Source: Methanothermobacter tenebrarum (GTDB lineage: Archaea; Methanobacteriota; Methanobacteria; Methanobacteriales; DSM-23052). Taken from it: a DNA stretch of 64,000 nucleotides. Shown here one piece after another: positions 1 to 10,925 of this stretch. A program made the translations under genes and the position numbers. Location: assembly GCF_003264935.1 (NCBI RefSeq), contig NZ_QLOE01000002.1, forward strand, positions 62,001 to 126,000. Reading direction: 5' to 3'. Position 1 is the first letter of the stretch. Each line of letters opens with the position of its first letter. The notes beneath the pieces were generated by a model. That model was not told the origin of the DNA and did no database searches. It worked only from the letters and a program-made list of their open reading frames with translations.

Positions 1-315
1 GGTCATCTTGCAGGCAGAGTTCCAGAGGTTAAAGGGCATTTAGAATGTCATGGTCTTGTATTATCTGATGATTCCATGATATATGCCGTCCCTGAACTCG
101 TGGGTAGTGCAACAGACCTTGAAATGTCCCATGAGGCGGCTGTTGGGAAAATCGCCGAAGAGGAAATATTATATTTAACATCTAGGGGTTTGACAGAGGA
201 AGAAGCAGCGTCTATGATAGTTAGGGGTTTCCTTAGCATGGATATAAAAGGTTTACCACCAGAACTTGCGGAAGAGACGAAGAGGATGCTTGATATGAGC
301 TTGAAGGGGATGTAG
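1..315 (+). CDS. SufB/SufD family Fe-S assembly protein, C-terminal part
   Basis: Open from the first base of the window, so the N-terminus lies outside; 104 residues are visible. The end of the protein has the SufB/SufD signature region: the segment [17 protein letters not shown], then a stretch rich in acidic residues and 'ASMIVRGF', which is typical of the C-terminal helix of these scaffold subunits. In the SUF system these proteins form, with the SufC ATPase, the scaffold on which Fe-S clusters are built in the cytoplasm. SufC is not visible here and presumably lies upstream. The gene converges on the PRC-barrel gene with a gap of only 5 bases. Confidence 0.88.
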   Translation, partial: GHLAGRVPEVKGHLECHGLVLSDDSMIYAVPELVGSATDLEMSHEAAVGKIAEEEILYLTSRGLTEEEAASMIVRGFLSMDIKGLPPELAEETKRMLDMSLKGM

Positions 316-320
316 AATTG

Positions 321-596
321 TTATTCCGCTATTATTATGAACTCTCCAACTTTCTCCACCTTCCCAAATGGTACGAATAGGCGGTCACCCTTTTTCTTCG
401 CCCCTTTTACTGTGACATTCCTCCCTTTTTCTACTTTTATGACTATGTCTGTTATTTTACCGGTTTTATCGTTGATTATGAGTTCTTCGAGTTCGCCGAG
501 TATCCTAGCATTGTTCGTAGCGACCTGATAACCTTTAATGTCGCTCCAATATTTTTCTTCTCCCTTTATTAGACTTTTATCTTCCAATATCATCAC
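321..596 (-). CDS. PRC-barrel domain protein
   Basis: A small protein of about 90 residues whose body fits the PRC-barrel fold: 'YQVATNNARILGELEEL' followed by 'KTGKITDIVIKV' and a closing beta strand 'VGEFIIIAE'. In archaea such single-domain proteins are common and mostly uncharacterised; related barrels occur in RimM and photosynthetic reaction-centre H subunits. The 5' end overlaps the 3' end of cobY by about 20 bases. Three in-frame starts are possible (GTG 596, ATG 593, TTG 587). The motif AGGTGAT sits at the usual distance from the TTG at 587, so the true protein may be about 88 residues. Function unknown. Confidence 0.75.
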   Translation of the reverse strand: MMILEDKSLIKGEEKYWSDIKGYQVATNNARILGELEELIINDKTGKITDIVIKVEKGRNVTVKGAKKKGDRLFVPFGKVEKVGEFIIIAE

Positions 597-1185
597 CTAG
601 TATCCTTTTGAATGCTATAAGATCCCTGGGGGTGTTTATGTTTATTGCAAGTTCCAATCTTGGGATCTTCAAAATTTCTTGTTTTTGTATCTTATTTTTA
701 CTCCTTAATATATTTACCCCGCTTGGCACCATACCCTTCCATGAAATAGGTGGTATGAGACCATGATCCTTGTAAACTTTAACTGGTACAAAAACAGTGA
801 GAGCCTCAAACTTAGAAGCTTTATAATGTTCTATTATTTCATCAATGATGGAAGAGCTTGCCAATGGCAGGTCCGCGTTTATAATGAATAGGATATAATC
901 GCCTTTTTTTTCGAAATAGGATAATATCTCCCCTAAATCTTCTATGTAGCCTTGGCCACTGGTGCGGATTATATTATATCCTAACCTTTTCACATGTTTT
1001 TCCGTCTTTGGAGTGTTTGGACTTGTTGCAACTGTTATACTTTGGATGTTCTCTGATCCCTCAAGGTTTTCTAGTACATGGTCTATGAGGGGTTTTCCCC
1101 CTGCTGGGGTGAGTGGTTTTTCATGTTCTGGGTTGAGGCGTGTGCCTCTTCCACCTGCCATTACAACAGCTTCTATTCGATCCAT
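577..1185 (-). CDS. cobY: Adenosylcobinamide-phosphate guanylyltransferase (CobY)
   Basis: Nucleotidyltransferase of about 202 residues that activates adenosylcobinamide phosphate with GTP during cobamide synthesis, replacing bacterial CobU in archaea. Visible signatures are the N-terminal MAGGRGTRL loop (residues 9-17), a following EKPL, and an acidic metal-binding 'INADLPL' in the middle. I start at ATG 1185, because a longer open frame upstream (to 1290) has low-complexity, non-homologous sequence overlapping the preceding gene. It overlaps the marker 14 gene by 13 bases, so the two are probably translationally coupled. The cobamide made is needed by MtrA and by the B12-dependent radical SAM proteins nearby. 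Confidence 0.85.
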   Translation of the reverse strand: MDRIEAVVMAGGRGTRLNPEHEKPLTPAGGKPLIDHVLENLEGSENIQSITVATSPNTPKTEKHVKRLGYNIIRTSGQGYIEDLGEILSYFEKKGDYILFIINADLPLASSSIIDEIIEHYKASKFEALTVFVPVKVYKDHGLIPPISWKGMVPSGVNILRSKNKIQKQEILKIPRLELAININTPRDLIAFKRILGDDIGR

Positions 1186-2672
1186 TTTTCCTCTTTTTTC
1201 TGTTGTATTTTCCTCCTCATCCCAAGTATGCATGGTCCTCCTTGTCTGCCACCTATTGGTGTGTGTGGAGTGCCCATGGAATTCATGCACCGGGCCATTA
1301 CAGCAGCTCCCAAGGCAAGGGCATCTGATACAAACACGACATCCTTAAACCTTTTATTAACATATTCTAGTATTAGTCTTGGTTTTTCACCTGTTATGCC
1401 TGCTCTTCCCGTCACCCCCAAGACTGAACCTTCTTCTATAACTCCTTCTTCGAAGGCCTCGTCTATGAGCCTTTTTGCTATAAGTGCGCTCACATAATCT
1501 AGGGTCGCGAATAATGTGTGTATACCATCTTCTTGGTATATTTCATGGCCGATCTCTGTAAGTTCTGGAAGTTTGTCACCATTCTTTCCAGCGTCGCAGC
1601 CTATGAGTGTTGTACCGGCCTCATAGGCAGCCTCGGGATCTACAGGGACTGTGCCGAATCTTCTACGGTTTTCAGGTACCTTTCTTATATCTATTACCTT
1701 CTCGTGGACCATCTCGGCGTTTTCGCGCGCTTTTTTCCAATTAGCACCTTTTAGGATGGATTTCTTATAAAGGTCTATGGCTGCTCCGCCTTCCTTGTCA
1801 ACCATTTCGGTTCCCCTTATGAGGGCGTCAGGTATGGCCCCTGCAAGCCCGCAGAAATTTCCGATGGTTCTCGCGTAGGGTTCTGCGCTGTTTACTATAC
1901 GTCCTGCGAGTGTTGTGCCAAAATCTAAGGAGACGCAAGGGTTCCTGTAATCTATTTTTGTCCATTTAGCCCCTATTTTTATCCCTGCTGTAACTAATTC
2001 GCCCTCCATTTCATTAGCAACCACTTGCCTGCCAGTGGGTGGTATCACACTTGCCACAGCACCATCAAATATCACTTTATCTAGTAGTGAGAATTTTCTT
2101 AAACGTGGGGGTAGATTATCAACTGAAAGAGCTGGTGCCATCTTCCTTGGTGGTATACCAGCCTTTAGACATCCTTCCGCAAGTGCTATGATGAGTTGGC
2201 CAACATCTTTGGGTGATGCGAACCCTGCTGTAACACCAGTAGATCTTACCACGAAATCAAGATCCTTTTCTATGTCTATTCGGGCCCTCTTGGCCGATTC
2301 TAAGATCGTGTCCCTTACGAGTTCGGCTACTGACTCTTTTGTTAGTTCAACGCCCCATACTGTTTTTCCGAAGACTTCTTCTCCGGGTTTTGGGGGTCTT
2401 ATGTCCCTTGTCATGTTCACTGTTTTATCTAGTAGGTAGCTTCGACTTGTATTAAGGTTGGTTGCGGTTAATATACATTTAGTGGTGGTGTTACCTAGTT
2501 CTACTGATGCTACTATGTAATATACGTCTGGGTTTAGCGCGTAGCCGGAGCCCACGGTCTTTTTTGTGAATGGTGATGCCTTTATTTCTTCTATGGTCTT
2601 ATATTTACTTTTGGCTATTATTGGTTTAGGACCGAATAATCTTTTCAGCAATGACAAATTGGATACCCCCAA
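1173..2672 (-). CDS. Methanogenesis marker protein 14
   Basis: A 499-residue cytosolic protein that I recognise as methanogenesis marker 14, a family found essentially only in methanogens and related to hydantoinase/oxoprolinase-type ASKHA proteins. Visible ASKHA-like segments are 'VASVELGNTTTKC' near residue 55 (phosphate 1 loop), 'VSLDFGTTLAGRI' near residue 250 (phosphate 2 loop) and 'VLGVTGRAGITGEKP' near residue 430. This predicts an ATP-dependent enzyme, but its substrate is not established. The C-terminal tail (about 30 residues, Lys/Gln/Glu-rich) overlaps the start of cobY. It stands about 1.6 kb downstream of the mtr operon in the same orientation, consistent with a methanogenesis-related role. 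Confidence 0.88.
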   Translation of the reverse strand: MGVSNLSLLKRLFGPKPIIAKSKYKTIEEIKASPFTKKTVGSGYALNPDVYYIVASVELGNTTTKCILTATNLNTSRSYLLDKTVNMTRDIRPPKPGEEVFGKTVWGVELTKESVAELVRDTILESAKRARIDIEKDLDFVVRSTGVTAGFASPKDVGQLIIALAEGCLKAGIPPRKMAPALSVDNLPPRLRKFSLLDKVIFDGAVASVIPPTGRQVVANEMEGELVTAGIKIGAKWTKIDYRNPCVSLDFGTTLAGRIVNSAEPYARTIGNFCGLAGAIPDALIRGTEMVDKEGGAAIDLYKKSILKGANWKKARENAEMVHEKVIDIRKVPENRRRFGTVPVDPEAAYEAGTTLIGCDAGKNGDKLPELTEIGHEIYQEDGIHTLFATLDYVSALIAKRLIDEAFEEGVIEEGSVLGVTGRAGITGEKPRLILEYVNKRFKDVVFVSDALALGAAVMARCMNSMGTPHTPIGGRQGGPCILGMRRKIQQKKEEKWIE

Positions 2673-2761
2673 ATCTAAACATTTAGTGGATTTAATAGCA
2701 TTAGATATAAATTTTTTGGAGAAAACAATTTGAAGGGTCCTATAATAATAAAATGGGTGGC

Positions 2762-3193
2762 CTATACTGTTCTTACGAGGTGTATAGTGCAGGGAGCGTA
2801 ATGTACAACTTTTTCGGACACGCTTCCAAGTAAATGTTTGTCAACGAGACTTTTACCGGTTCCCAACACGATAACATCGACTTTTTCTTCTTCTGCAAAT
2901 TTAACGATTTCATCAGCAGGGTCTCCTTCTTTTATCACGCCCTTAAATTTTACGTTTGGGTTCTGGGGGCCGTCAATGCCCTTTTTCATATCTTCTATTA
3001 TTTCTTTTCCTCTTTGGCGCAATTCTTTTACCATCATTTCTTTGATTTTCCTTGGCGTTAGGAATGGTACTGATGTGTCAACAACATATAAGCATATGAC
3101 TTCTGCTTCCCTACCATGGAGTAGGTCGAGGGTATGCTCTATTAATTCATCCATGTATTCTCCCATTGTAGCAACAAGAATCTTCCTATACAT
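2762..3193 (-). CDS. Universal stress protein UspA family
   Basis: Single-domain Usp of about 143 residues. The start 'MYRKILVAT' and the C-terminal '[22 protein letters not shown]' match the Usp fold; the latter is the ATP-binding GxxG-x9-GS(S/V) motif. I chose ATG 3193 over the longer frame to 3223, because GGTG lies seven bases upstream and this start does not overlap the exchanger stop at 3195. Usp proteins bind ATP or adenine nucleotides and modulate stress or transport functions. Lying directly behind a cation exchanger gene it may be co-transcribed and could sense energy state for that transporter, which is inference. Confidence 0.9.
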   Translation of the reverse strand: MYRKILVATMGEYMDELIEHTLDLLHGREAEVICLYVVDTSVPFLTPRKIKEMMVKELRQRGKEIIEDMKKGIDGPQNPNVKFKGVIKEGDPADEIVKFAEEEKVDVIVLGTGKSLVDKHLLGSVSEKVVHYAPCTIHLVRTV

Positions 3194-3194
3194 A

Positions 3195-4145
3195 TCAAAC
3201 ACCATATAATCTGATAAATGCATATAGTATGTATACTGCGAATAATATTATGCCCCCGCTCCTTTTAAGTTTCATGTTTCCCTGTTTGATTAATAATACA
3301 AGGAGTATTGTTACAATTATCATGACTGGAGCATCTAATCTCAAGGATAGTGGATCAACTGGGATCGTTTTTATAAGTGCGGGGACTCCTATACCTATAA
3401 GGATATTAAATGTGTTACTTCCGAGCACGGTTCCAAGTGATAGATGATGGAGTCCTTTAATTGCAGATGATAGTGTCACAACAAGTTCAGGTATGCTTGT
3501 CCCGATGGCGAGTGTGAATAAGCCCATTATCATTTCAGGGACGCCCATTATCCTCGCAAGTTCGACAGCAGTATAAACTAGGACCCTGCATCCTACTACA
3601 AGCCCTGCGAATCCAAGAACTGCTAAAAGGACAATTTTAGGGTTTAATTTTCTTCTTTTCCCATCCCTTTCATGTTCCATGTTATAATCTTTCTGGGCTT
3701 TTATAAGACGCCAGAAATAAATCAAATATACCAGTATCATGAAAAAGGCAGCGACCCTACCAATATCACCCAATAACATGAATAATACTAATATAACGGC
3801 TGTTAAAAGCGTGACTGTGAAATCCCTTTTAAGGCCAGCTGCCTCAGTGCCTATCTTCCCTGCTACTATAGCCGAAATACCTAGTATGCCCGCGATATTC
3901 CAAATGTTAGATCCTATAACACAACCCACCCCAATCGCTGTGCTCTCAGAAAGGGATGCTATGACCGCCGAACCAAATTCTGGCAGAGAAGTTCCAATTG
4001 CAGATGCCGTAACCCCAAGTATAATCTCTGATATCCCGAGTACGCCCCCAATTTCGACAAGGTTATCTACGAAGACATTAGCAGATTTTATAACTATAAT
4101 CAATGATATGACCAACGCAACAACTAGGATAACTTCCACTATCAA
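3195..4145 (-). CDS. Na+/Ca2+ antiporter, CaCA family
   Basis: A 316-residue integral membrane protein with about ten hydrophobic segments and the two inverted alpha-repeats of the Ca2+:cation antiporter family. Repeat 1 has '[17 protein letters not shown]' (near residue 45) with '[12 protein letters not shown]'; repeat 2 has '[16 protein letters not shown]' (near residue 210) with '[12 protein letters not shown]'. The conserved Glu in each SxPE motif is the ion-coordinating residue in this family. A hydrophilic Lys/Arg-rich loop separates the halves. The likely start is TTG 4145, preceded by GGTGAT at normal spacing. It follows the mtr terminator, so it has its own promoter. Since Mtr is a sodium pump, the exchanger could use the gradient that Mtr makes. 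Confidence 0.92.
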   Translation of the reverse strand: MIVEVILVVALVISLIIVIKSANVFVDNLVEIGGVLGISEIILGVTASAIGTSLPEFGSAVIASLSESTAIGVGCVIGSNIWNIAGILGISAIVAGKIGTEAAGLKRDFTVTLLTAVILVLFMLLGDIGRVAAFFMILVYLIYFWRLIKAQKDYNMEHERDGKRRKLNPKIVLLAVLGFAGLVVGCRVLVYTAVELARIMGVPEMIMGLFTLAIGTSIPELVVTLSSAIKGLHHLSLGTVLGSNTFNILIGIGVPALIKTIPVDPLSLRLDAPVMIIVTILLVLLIKQGNMKLKRSGGIILFAVYILYAFIRLYGV

Positions 4146-4204
4146 AAGATATCACCACAAAAAAACCGTTACAACTAATCAAATTTAAACGTTACGATTT
4201 ATTC

Positions 4205-4260
4205 AAAAAAAAAATATTAAAAGTAAAATAAAGGGAAAGCTACCAAAATTTTAAAGTAGC
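4205..4260 (-). terminator. mtr operon terminator
   Basis: On the mtr (minus) strand GCTAC (4260-4256) pairs with GTAGC (4243-4239) and is followed about 25 bases later by ten consecutive T (4214-4205). The stem begins inside the last codons of mtrH. A weak stem with a strong T tract is a normal archaeal terminator arrangement; the T tract is the main signal. Confidence 0.6.
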
Positions 4261-5186
4261 TTATAGAATGGGTGGTCCTCTGTTTGGGGTTCTGTGCCTA
4301 AGTCCATGGCTGCTTCGCATATGAAGATATCAGTCATGGCACAACCCGCGAAAGCCATCCTCACATTCTCTATTGGACCATAAAATATCCAATCTGAGCC
4401 TGTCATCTGCTGTATGAAATTGGAGCCCACATCACAGACAGGCCAAACCTCTCTGTGCTCTTTTCTAAAGTCTCGCACCCAATTCCAAGCAGATGGTACA
4501 TTGTGGATAGCGCTGCCAACAGGATAACCCCATTTGCTCTTCACAGCAAAGGCTGTTCTTACTGCATGTCCTGCACCTGCACCCAATGGTGTTACTGCAA
4601 CGTCCATAAGTGGCTTGTCAATACCACATTCTGCTGCAATTTCTAACAATCCTTTATGGATCATGCCCCCACCATCTTCCCATATGGCGATTCTGCCTTT
4701 AACACTGGGGTCCTGGGCATTGAAACCTAAAACTACAGCAGATGACACACCAGTATCCTTTAACCCTGCAATTTCATCATCATCAATTGACATGTTTATA
4801 GAATTGTATATGGCCCTGTCAGCTACTCCTATTTCATCGGCGTGGGCAGCCCCTGCAAGTCTTGCATCAGCAACTGTTGAGTCTATGAGGAATGGCGCAT
4901 CTGTAACTTCAACGACGAAGTCTATATGGTTAGCCATTGCCTCGCCATCTTCAGCTTGTATACCTACGAAACAAGGATTACCAGTCGTGTCGGACATTTC
5001 TTCCTGAAGTTTTATCAGGGCCTCTGCCTTCTCCTTATTGAAAATATCCTTCTTTTCATCTTCAAAAATGTCCTGCCCAGGATAGAATATTGTTCCAGCT
5101 AGGACTGTTGGATATTCTCCAGGTTGACCTCCAACTTTAACACCTGCTATGTCAAATACTTCTTGTTCCTTATCAAACCTAAACAT
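4251..5186 (-). CDS. mtrH: Tetrahydromethanopterin S-methyltransferase subunit H
   Basis: 311 residues, soluble, full length. MtrH transfers the methyl group from methyl-tetrahydromethanopterin to the corrinoid of MtrA. The sequence from 'FRFDKEQEVFDIAGVKVGG' through 'VTPLGAGAGHAVRTAF' to the C-terminal 'ENVRMAFAGCAMTDIFICEA' is a TIM-barrel methyltransferase typical of the family. It is the last gene of the mtrEDCBAFGH operon and is followed directly by a hairpin and T tract. A 24-base gap separates it from mtrG. Confidence 0.98.
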   Translation of the reverse strand: MFRFDKEQEVFDIAGVKVGGQPGEYPTVLAGTIFYPGQDIFEDEKKDIFNKEKAEALIKLQEEMSDTTGNPCFVGIQAEDGEAMANHIDFVVEVTDAPFLIDSTVADARLAGAAHADEIGVADRAIYNSINMSIDDDEIAGLKDTGVSSAVVLGFNAQDPSVKGRIAIWEDGGGMIHKGLLEIAAECGIDKPLMDVAVTPLGAGAGHAVRTAFAVKSKWGYPVGSAIHNVPSAWNWVRDFRKEHREVWPVCDVGSNFIQQMTGSDWIFYGPIENVRMAFAGCAMTDIFICEAAMDLGTEPQTEDHPFYKLL

Positions 5187-5210
5187 GTTATACCTCCCAA
5201 ATAATTAATT

Positions 5211-5456
5211 TTAGAATCCCAGTAGGGATTTTATCAATCCTGCAAATAAAAGTCTTGTAGCTAAAAGGATTAAAAGGCCTATGATTATACCATATAGGAT
5301 TCCAACATCCCTACCTATCTGCTGGCCTAGTCTCTGGGAATACTCCCCGACTACGAATTCAACTTTCTCTTCGACATCGTCTAGGCGTTCATTAGCTTTG
5401 TTGAACTCCTCAGCAGATACCATCACGCGAGGTATTATAGTTTCTTCCTCTGCCAA
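5211..5456 (-). CDS. mtrG: Tetrahydromethanopterin S-methyltransferase subunit G
   Basis: 81 residues. The N-terminal half is hydrophilic with a heptad-like '[16 protein letters not shown]', and the C-terminal half has one membrane span (about residues 55-75) ending '[13 protein letters not shown]'. This is the usual layout of MtrG, a stalk-type subunit of the membrane complex. It starts on the base next to the mtrF stop codon. Confidence 0.97.
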   Translation of the reverse strand: MAEEETIIPRVMVSAEEFNKANERLDDVEEKVEFVVGEYSQRLGQQIGRDVGILYGIIIGLLILLATRLLFAGLIKSLLGF

Positions 5457-5678
5457 TTAGATCACCCCACGTACCTTTAAGTACGACATTAGTAGAGGTA
5501 TTATCAGCCCTAGGATAAATGCTATGATGAGACCATAGCTGATTCCGCTTATCCTAGTGGCTATTAGGCCCGCGAATAATCGGCCATCTCTACCGATTAA
5601 TTGAGTTCTGTACTTTATGTCCTCTGTGACATTTTTTATACCCCGGACATTTGGTTTACTTGATAATTTGATCACCAT
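5457..5678 (-). CDS. mtrF: Tetrahydromethanopterin S-methyltransferase subunit F
   Basis: 73 residues with the conserved 'NVRGIKNVTEDIKYRTQLI' and 'GRDGRLFAGLIATRISGI' region followed by a single C-terminal membrane span. The 'RLFAGLIA' motif is also seen in the C-terminal anchor of MtrA ('[10 protein letters not shown]'), reflecting the known relation of MtrF to the MtrA tail. A strong GGAGGT lies upstream of the start. It sits between mtrA and mtrG in the standard order. Confidence 0.97.
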   Translation of the reverse strand: MVIKLSSKPNVRGIKNVTEDIKYRTQLIGRDGRLFAGLIATRISGISYGLIIAFILGLIIPLLMSYLKVRGVI

Positions 5679-5692
5679 TCCTATTACCTCCG

Positions 5693-6412
5693 TTATATCA
5701 TTAATAGCAATCCTAGGATTAATGTGAAGGCCAAGCCTATCATTATGCCCTGGACTTTCCCTGAGTACATGCCTGCGAACATCCGATTGGTGGAACCTAT
5801 CATTTTAACCTGTGTTTGTATGTTCCTCATCCTAGCTTCTATGAGTGCTGTTTCCGCTGCCACGGGCCTGACTTCTTCACCAACCTCCTCCTCAGCTTCT
5901 TCTTCCACTTCTATTACCATTGCCTCTTCTTCGAATGCTCCTGGGTCTTTTTCTATGCACTCTTTGACTTTCGCCTTGATCTGCTCGGGGTCTTCAACGT
6001 CTATCATATTGACGAGTTCTACTTGCTTCTGGAATCTCTCTATGCCCTCATCTGGTATGTTTTCAATGTAGGGTATTGCACCATCAGCTCCTATGATTTT
6101 TCTGTTCTGTTCTGGGTCCACTCCATTCTCGTAAAGGGCTGCAAGACTCTGACCCACAATATGGCCCTGAACCTCTGAACCACAAAGTACAAGGAACCTG
6201 ATATTAGGATTGGAGATCACATTAGCAATAACCTTCTCAATACCGATGTTCTCTGTCTTACAAGGTCCGGCGATAGCGGCACCAGCTTCATGAGGGACAT
6301 CCTCAATATGGCTGGCGAGAGTCACCGCGGCCACAGGACTCTCAGGGTCACCCACAACATAATCACCATTCACAACAGGCCAACCCTCAGCAGGAGCCTT
6401 TTTCTCAACCAC
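5693..6412 (-). CDS. mtrA: Tetrahydromethanopterin S-methyltransferase subunit A, corrinoid-binding
   Basis: About 239 residues. MtrA carries the 5-hydroxybenzimidazolyl-cobamide that shuttles the methyl group from MtrH to coenzyme M. I place the start at GTG 6412, because AGGAGG lies at normal distance and this puts the cobalt-ligand His of '[11 protein letters not shown]' at residue 84, the known position; the frame stays open to another GTG at 6421. An acidic linker ([11 protein letters not shown]) joins the corrinoid domain to a C-terminal span, about residues 215-237, that anchors the protein in the cytoplasmic membrane. Confidence 0.97.
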   Translation of the reverse strand: MVEKKAPAEGWPVVNGDYVVGDPESPVAAVTLASHIEDVPHEAGAAIAGPCKTENIGIEKVIANVISNPNIRFLVLCGSEVQGHIVGQSLAALYENGVDPEQNRKIIGADGAIPYIENIPDEGIERFQKQVELVNMIDVEDPEQIKAKVKECIEKDPGAFEEEAMVIEVEEEAEEEVGEEVRPVAAETALIEARMRNIQTQVKMIGSTNRMFAGMYSGKVQGIMIGLAFTLILGLLLMI

Positions 6413-6424
6413 AAAAAACACCTC

Positions 6425-6733
6425 CTATAAGAATATCAAGGCGCACAGCAGGATCATGCCAAGGATGAAACCATAGACTATGTTGGTTAGTTTACCCGCG
6501 GTGAGGTATACACCCTCCCTGCCAGGATATGATCCTTCTGGTACTGTGCTCGGATCCAATGAATTAACAAGATCATCTGCCGTGGCCTCTAAAGCAGCTA
6601 TCTGTTCATTTATCTCATCCATGGATAATATTAGGAGTTCTCTTCCGACGGCCGCCCCTATCACACCAGTGGAAGGATCCAGGCTATAATTAAATTCAGG
6701 GACAACCTTAATCAAGGGTAACATGTCCACCAT
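6425..6733 (-). CDS. mtrB: Tetrahydromethanopterin S-methyltransferase subunit B
   Basis: About 102 residues. Contains the family region '[20 protein letters not shown]' followed by a polar linker and one C-terminal span ('[18 protein letters not shown]'). Two Met codons are possible, at 6739 and 6733; AGGAGG is eight bases from the second and only two from the first, so I prefer 6733. MtrB is a small single-span subunit of the sodium-translocating complex. Confidence 0.96.
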   Translation of the reverse strand: MVDMLPLIKVVPEFNYSLDPSTGVIGAAVGRELLILSMDEINEQIAALEATADDLVNSLDPSTVPEGSYPGREGVYLTAGKLTNIVYGFILGMILLCALIFL

Positions 6734-6748
6734 TTCCATATCCTCCTT

Positions 6749-7558
6749 TTATTCGAATTCTTCCTCCTTAGGCCATAATCCAGTCCACTTAACAGAAGCT
6801 GCGTCTTCAAAGGTTGCGCTGATAAATGCTCTGAAAGCTATTAACCATCCTATGGCGCCGATGAGTAATACGAGCCACCAGCTGGGATTAGTTGAAATTG
6901 ATAGTAATCCTACCACGGCCATTGAAAGGAATCCGCATGCTGCTGCTAGCTTAAGGGTTCTTCTCTGGTTTTCGTTCGGTCCGAGGCATGCGTTAAATGG
7001 ATGCTGGATAGCCATGGTATCTAATATGAACAGCAAAGCGATGAATCCCGTAGCCATAACTGAAGTTACCATTGGTTTCATGATGTAATTACCAGATAGG
7101 GCTATTATAAACCCTAAGAGAGATAATGCAGCGGCTCCTGAAATCTCTGCAGTGCATCTTGTAAGTATGGGGATCTTCATCTTCAAGACCTTCCGGCCTA
7201 AAAATCCTACCACAGCTCCGAGTATCATTGCAAGTATCAAACCTATAATAGGTATTGCCATCTCGGGAACGGCTACTACCATAGGAGCGGCTACACCAGC
7301 AACTACTCCTACTATACCAATGGCCACTGACATGTACCCTATAGATGGTACCCCTGTACCAAGACCATAACTTGCAACTCTTCTAATAGCATCAGCACCC
7401 CATACTATGGCACAAACTGCACCAAGACATGCGAGTAACGCTCCAATAATAGGAACACTAGATAAGTATATCCCCACAAGGCCGCCTACAATCCCAAGGA
7501 CTAACAATCTGCTCTCCGGGATCGCCGCGGCTGTAGGGCCTCCAGCTGCTACTGTCAT
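6749..7558 (-). CDS. mtrC: Tetrahydromethanopterin S-methyltransferase subunit C
   Basis: 269 residues with several hydrophobic segments rich in Gly and Ala, starting 'MTVAAGGPTAAAIPESRLL'. MtrC, MtrD and MtrE are the polytopic subunits that form the sodium-conducting part of the complex. The segment 'CLGPNENQRRTLKLAAACG' in the C-terminal half is a conserved cytoplasmic loop. The gene begins one base after the mtrD stop, as expected for coupled translation of a stoichiometric complex. Confidence 0.97.
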   Translation of the reverse strand: MTVAAGGPTAAAIPESRLLVLGIVGGLVGIYLSSVPIIGALLACLGAVCAIVWGADAIRRVASYGLGTGVPSIGYMSVAIGIVGVVAGVAAPMVVAVPEMAIPIIGLILAMILGAVVGFLGRKVLKMKIPILTRCTAEISGAAALSLLGFIIALSGNYIMKPMVTSVMATGFIALLFILDTMAIQHPFNACLGPNENQRRTLKLAAACGFLSMAVVGLLSISTNPSWWLVLLIGAIGWLIAFRAFISATFEDAASVKWTGLWPKEEEFE

Positions 7559-8254
7559 TTAGAATACACCTCCAATCAATAATGTTGAGAATATTCCGGC
7601 TACTAGGGAGGCGACTAGACAGGCTAATATGCCTCTACCAATTCTCTTAAACTTGGGATCATGGAATCCTTCGATTGTACCACCAATATTGTAGGATGCG
7701 ATCACAGCATTAATAAAGAACACGCCCACAGCGAATATCCCTGCGATTGTAGCTGCTCCTAACATCCCATAGGATGCGAGTAGTGCCTGTTGTAGCGCCC
7801 AGTATACTAGGCCCCCTCCTATTCCACCGAGAGCTGCTCCTATAAGACCACTCACAAAGCAGACTGTTGGGAGGCCATGACCTTCTGTACCTGGGGTTAC
7901 ATAGTCTTTCTGTTCAAGCCTTGTTATAGGGTCTCTGTCGACCTTTGCTGATACTGGGATTGTACCTACACCAAATACGTAAATTAGGTTACCAAAAAGC
8001 ATAGTTATACCTAGCATTAACATGGCACCAACTGCCCCCGCAGCCAGTATCAATATTGGGTTCTGGCCTGTCATTGCCGCTGCTGTTATCAGTCCAGTCA
8101 TACCTGCACCGGCTGCTAGCATAGCAGTACCTGTACCCACACCAGTTGCTGTTGCCATGGCAGCTGGGGCTCCTCCTACAGGCACGAAATGAACGCCTCC
8201 ACCTACAAGTATTCCTCCAACTGTAATTGCTCCTATTAATGTTAATGGATCCAT
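7559..8254 (-). CDS. mtrD: Tetrahydromethanopterin S-methyltransferase subunit D
   Basis: 231 residues, polytopic, with an N-terminal Gly/Ala-rich region ([20 protein letters not shown]) and a polar loop '[20 protein letters not shown]' around residue 105-125. Standard MtrD. It lies between mtrE (3-base gap) and mtrC with no room for independent signals. Confidence 0.97.
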   Translation of the reverse strand: MDPLTLIGAITVGGILVGGGVHFVPVGGAPAAMATATGVGTGTAMLAAGAGMTGLITAAAMTGQNPILILAAGAVGAMLMLGITMLFGNLIYVFGVGTIPVSAKVDRDPITRLEQKDYVTPGTEGHGLPTVCFVSGLIGAALGGIGGGLVYWALQQALLASYGMLGAATIAGIFAVGVFFINAVIASYNIGGTIEGFHDPKFKRIGRGILACLVASLVAGIFSTLLIGGVF

Positions 8255-8257
8255 TAT

Positions 8258-9139
8258 CTATTCCTCCCTCTCCTTGTAGGGTCCGTAATTCTTTCTTGCG
8301 AACATTTCTATCTTATTGTTTAGGATTATCAACAACAGGACTATTATAAGGCCTGCGATTATCCCACCCTGTAGACCAAATACTATTGTGGTCCAGAAGC
8401 TGAAGAATACTATGAGTCCGAAGCAGAAGCCTGTGACTGGTCCTCCATATTTAGCGCAGAAGTTGACTACATCCATTGAATTCCTGGCTCCAAGCTCCGC
8501 CTTGGTTGTTATGTCACCATGGTTTGCTACTGGCACGCCACCACCGAATGGGTAATGCTGGTATTCTCTTTCGGCACCATAGTGGACGTCTCCAGTTGAT
8601 GAACCAATGGCCCCTATTGTGATACCCCATAACACTGCAAGTAATGGCAATGGGAATGGGTGGCCAAGTCCTTTAAGTGGTAATGTCATGAGATATGATA
8701 ATCCTACAATACCAAATGTCACGATAAATCCATGGCCTGCAATGGGGCCTATATGCTCGACGAGTATGTCGAGGAATAAAGGCTGATTAAATTGAGATTG
8801 GCTTGCAATCCTACCCATGTGGGAGGTTACAGCATATATTGAGTGAACCATTGCAGCTACAACCGCTCCAAGGGCTATTGAGATGATCACAGGGATATGA
8901 GCGCCTATGAACACGTATGCTACCGAACCTGCGATACCAGCCCATAAACCATAAGCTACTGGTTCCCCAGATACTGCCTTATTGAATATACGGTGTAAGT
9001 GTCCTACTTGGGGTGCTAACTGGACTTGTGAGTTTGGGTTACTCTGGGATCCTACATCAGATTCTAGGTCTTCAGCAGCGCCTGCTATGGTTGCAGCTGC
9101 GCTCATCAAAGCCAGTACACCTAAACTAATAAAGTCCAT
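8258..9139 (-). CDS. mtrE: Tetrahydromethanopterin S-methyltransferase subunit E
   Basis: 293 residues, polytopic, first gene of the mtr operon. Family segments are 'VGSQSNPNSQVQLAPQVGHL' near residue 30 and 'GDVHYGAEREYQHYPFGGG' near residue 185; these polar loops contain Asp and Glu residues candidate for sodium handling. A strong GAGGAGG lies upstream of ATG 9139. The gene is preceded by the mcr terminator hairpin, so its transcription comes either from read-through out of mcr or from a promoter I cannot clearly see in the 113-base gap. Confidence 0.97.
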   Translation of the reverse strand: MDFISLGVLALMSAAATIAGAAEDLESDVGSQSNPNSQVQLAPQVGHLHRIFNKAVSGEPVAYGLWAGIAGSVAYVFIGAHIPVIISIALGAVVAAMVHSIYAVTSHMGRIASQSQFNQPLFLDILVEHIGPIAGHGFIVTFGIVGLSYLMTLPLKGLGHPFPLPLLAVLWGITIGAIGSSTGDVHYGAEREYQHYPFGGGVPVANHGDITTKAELGARNSMDVVNFCAKYGGPVTGFCFGLIVFFSFWTTIVFGLQGGIIAGLIIVLLLIILNNKIEMFARKNYGPYKEREE

Positions 9140-9169
9140 ACTTTTGTTCCTCCTCTTTCCTTTAGTAAT

Positions 9170-9229
9170 AAAAAAATAGGTGTATTACACGCGGGGGGAC
9201 ATGGGGGCCCTCCTACGTGTAATACACCT
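9170..9229 (-). terminator. mcr/mtr intergenic hairpin terminator
   Basis: A perfect 14-base inverted repeat: AGGTGTATTACACG on minus (9229-9216) pairs with CGTGTAATACACCT (9191-9178), enclosing a GC-rich stretch (GGAGGG facing CCCCCC). Right after the distal arm comes A and then seven T (9176-9170). This looks like an efficient factor-independent terminator between mcrA and mtrE. Its place inside a functional gene set suggests partial termination that sets the mcr:mtr ratio. Confidence 0.85.
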
Positions 9230-9252
9230 CTACACTCTTCTTTTGGGTGTGA

Positions 9253-10908
<1,656 letters not shown>

Positions 10909-10925
10909 GTTTCACACCTCCCCTC

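Noticed and set aside
1186-1290. Longer cobY reading frame with 35 more N-terminal residues
   Set aside because: The extension overlaps marker 14 and does not resemble nucleotidyltransferases; the conserved loop begins at residue 9 from ATG 1185.
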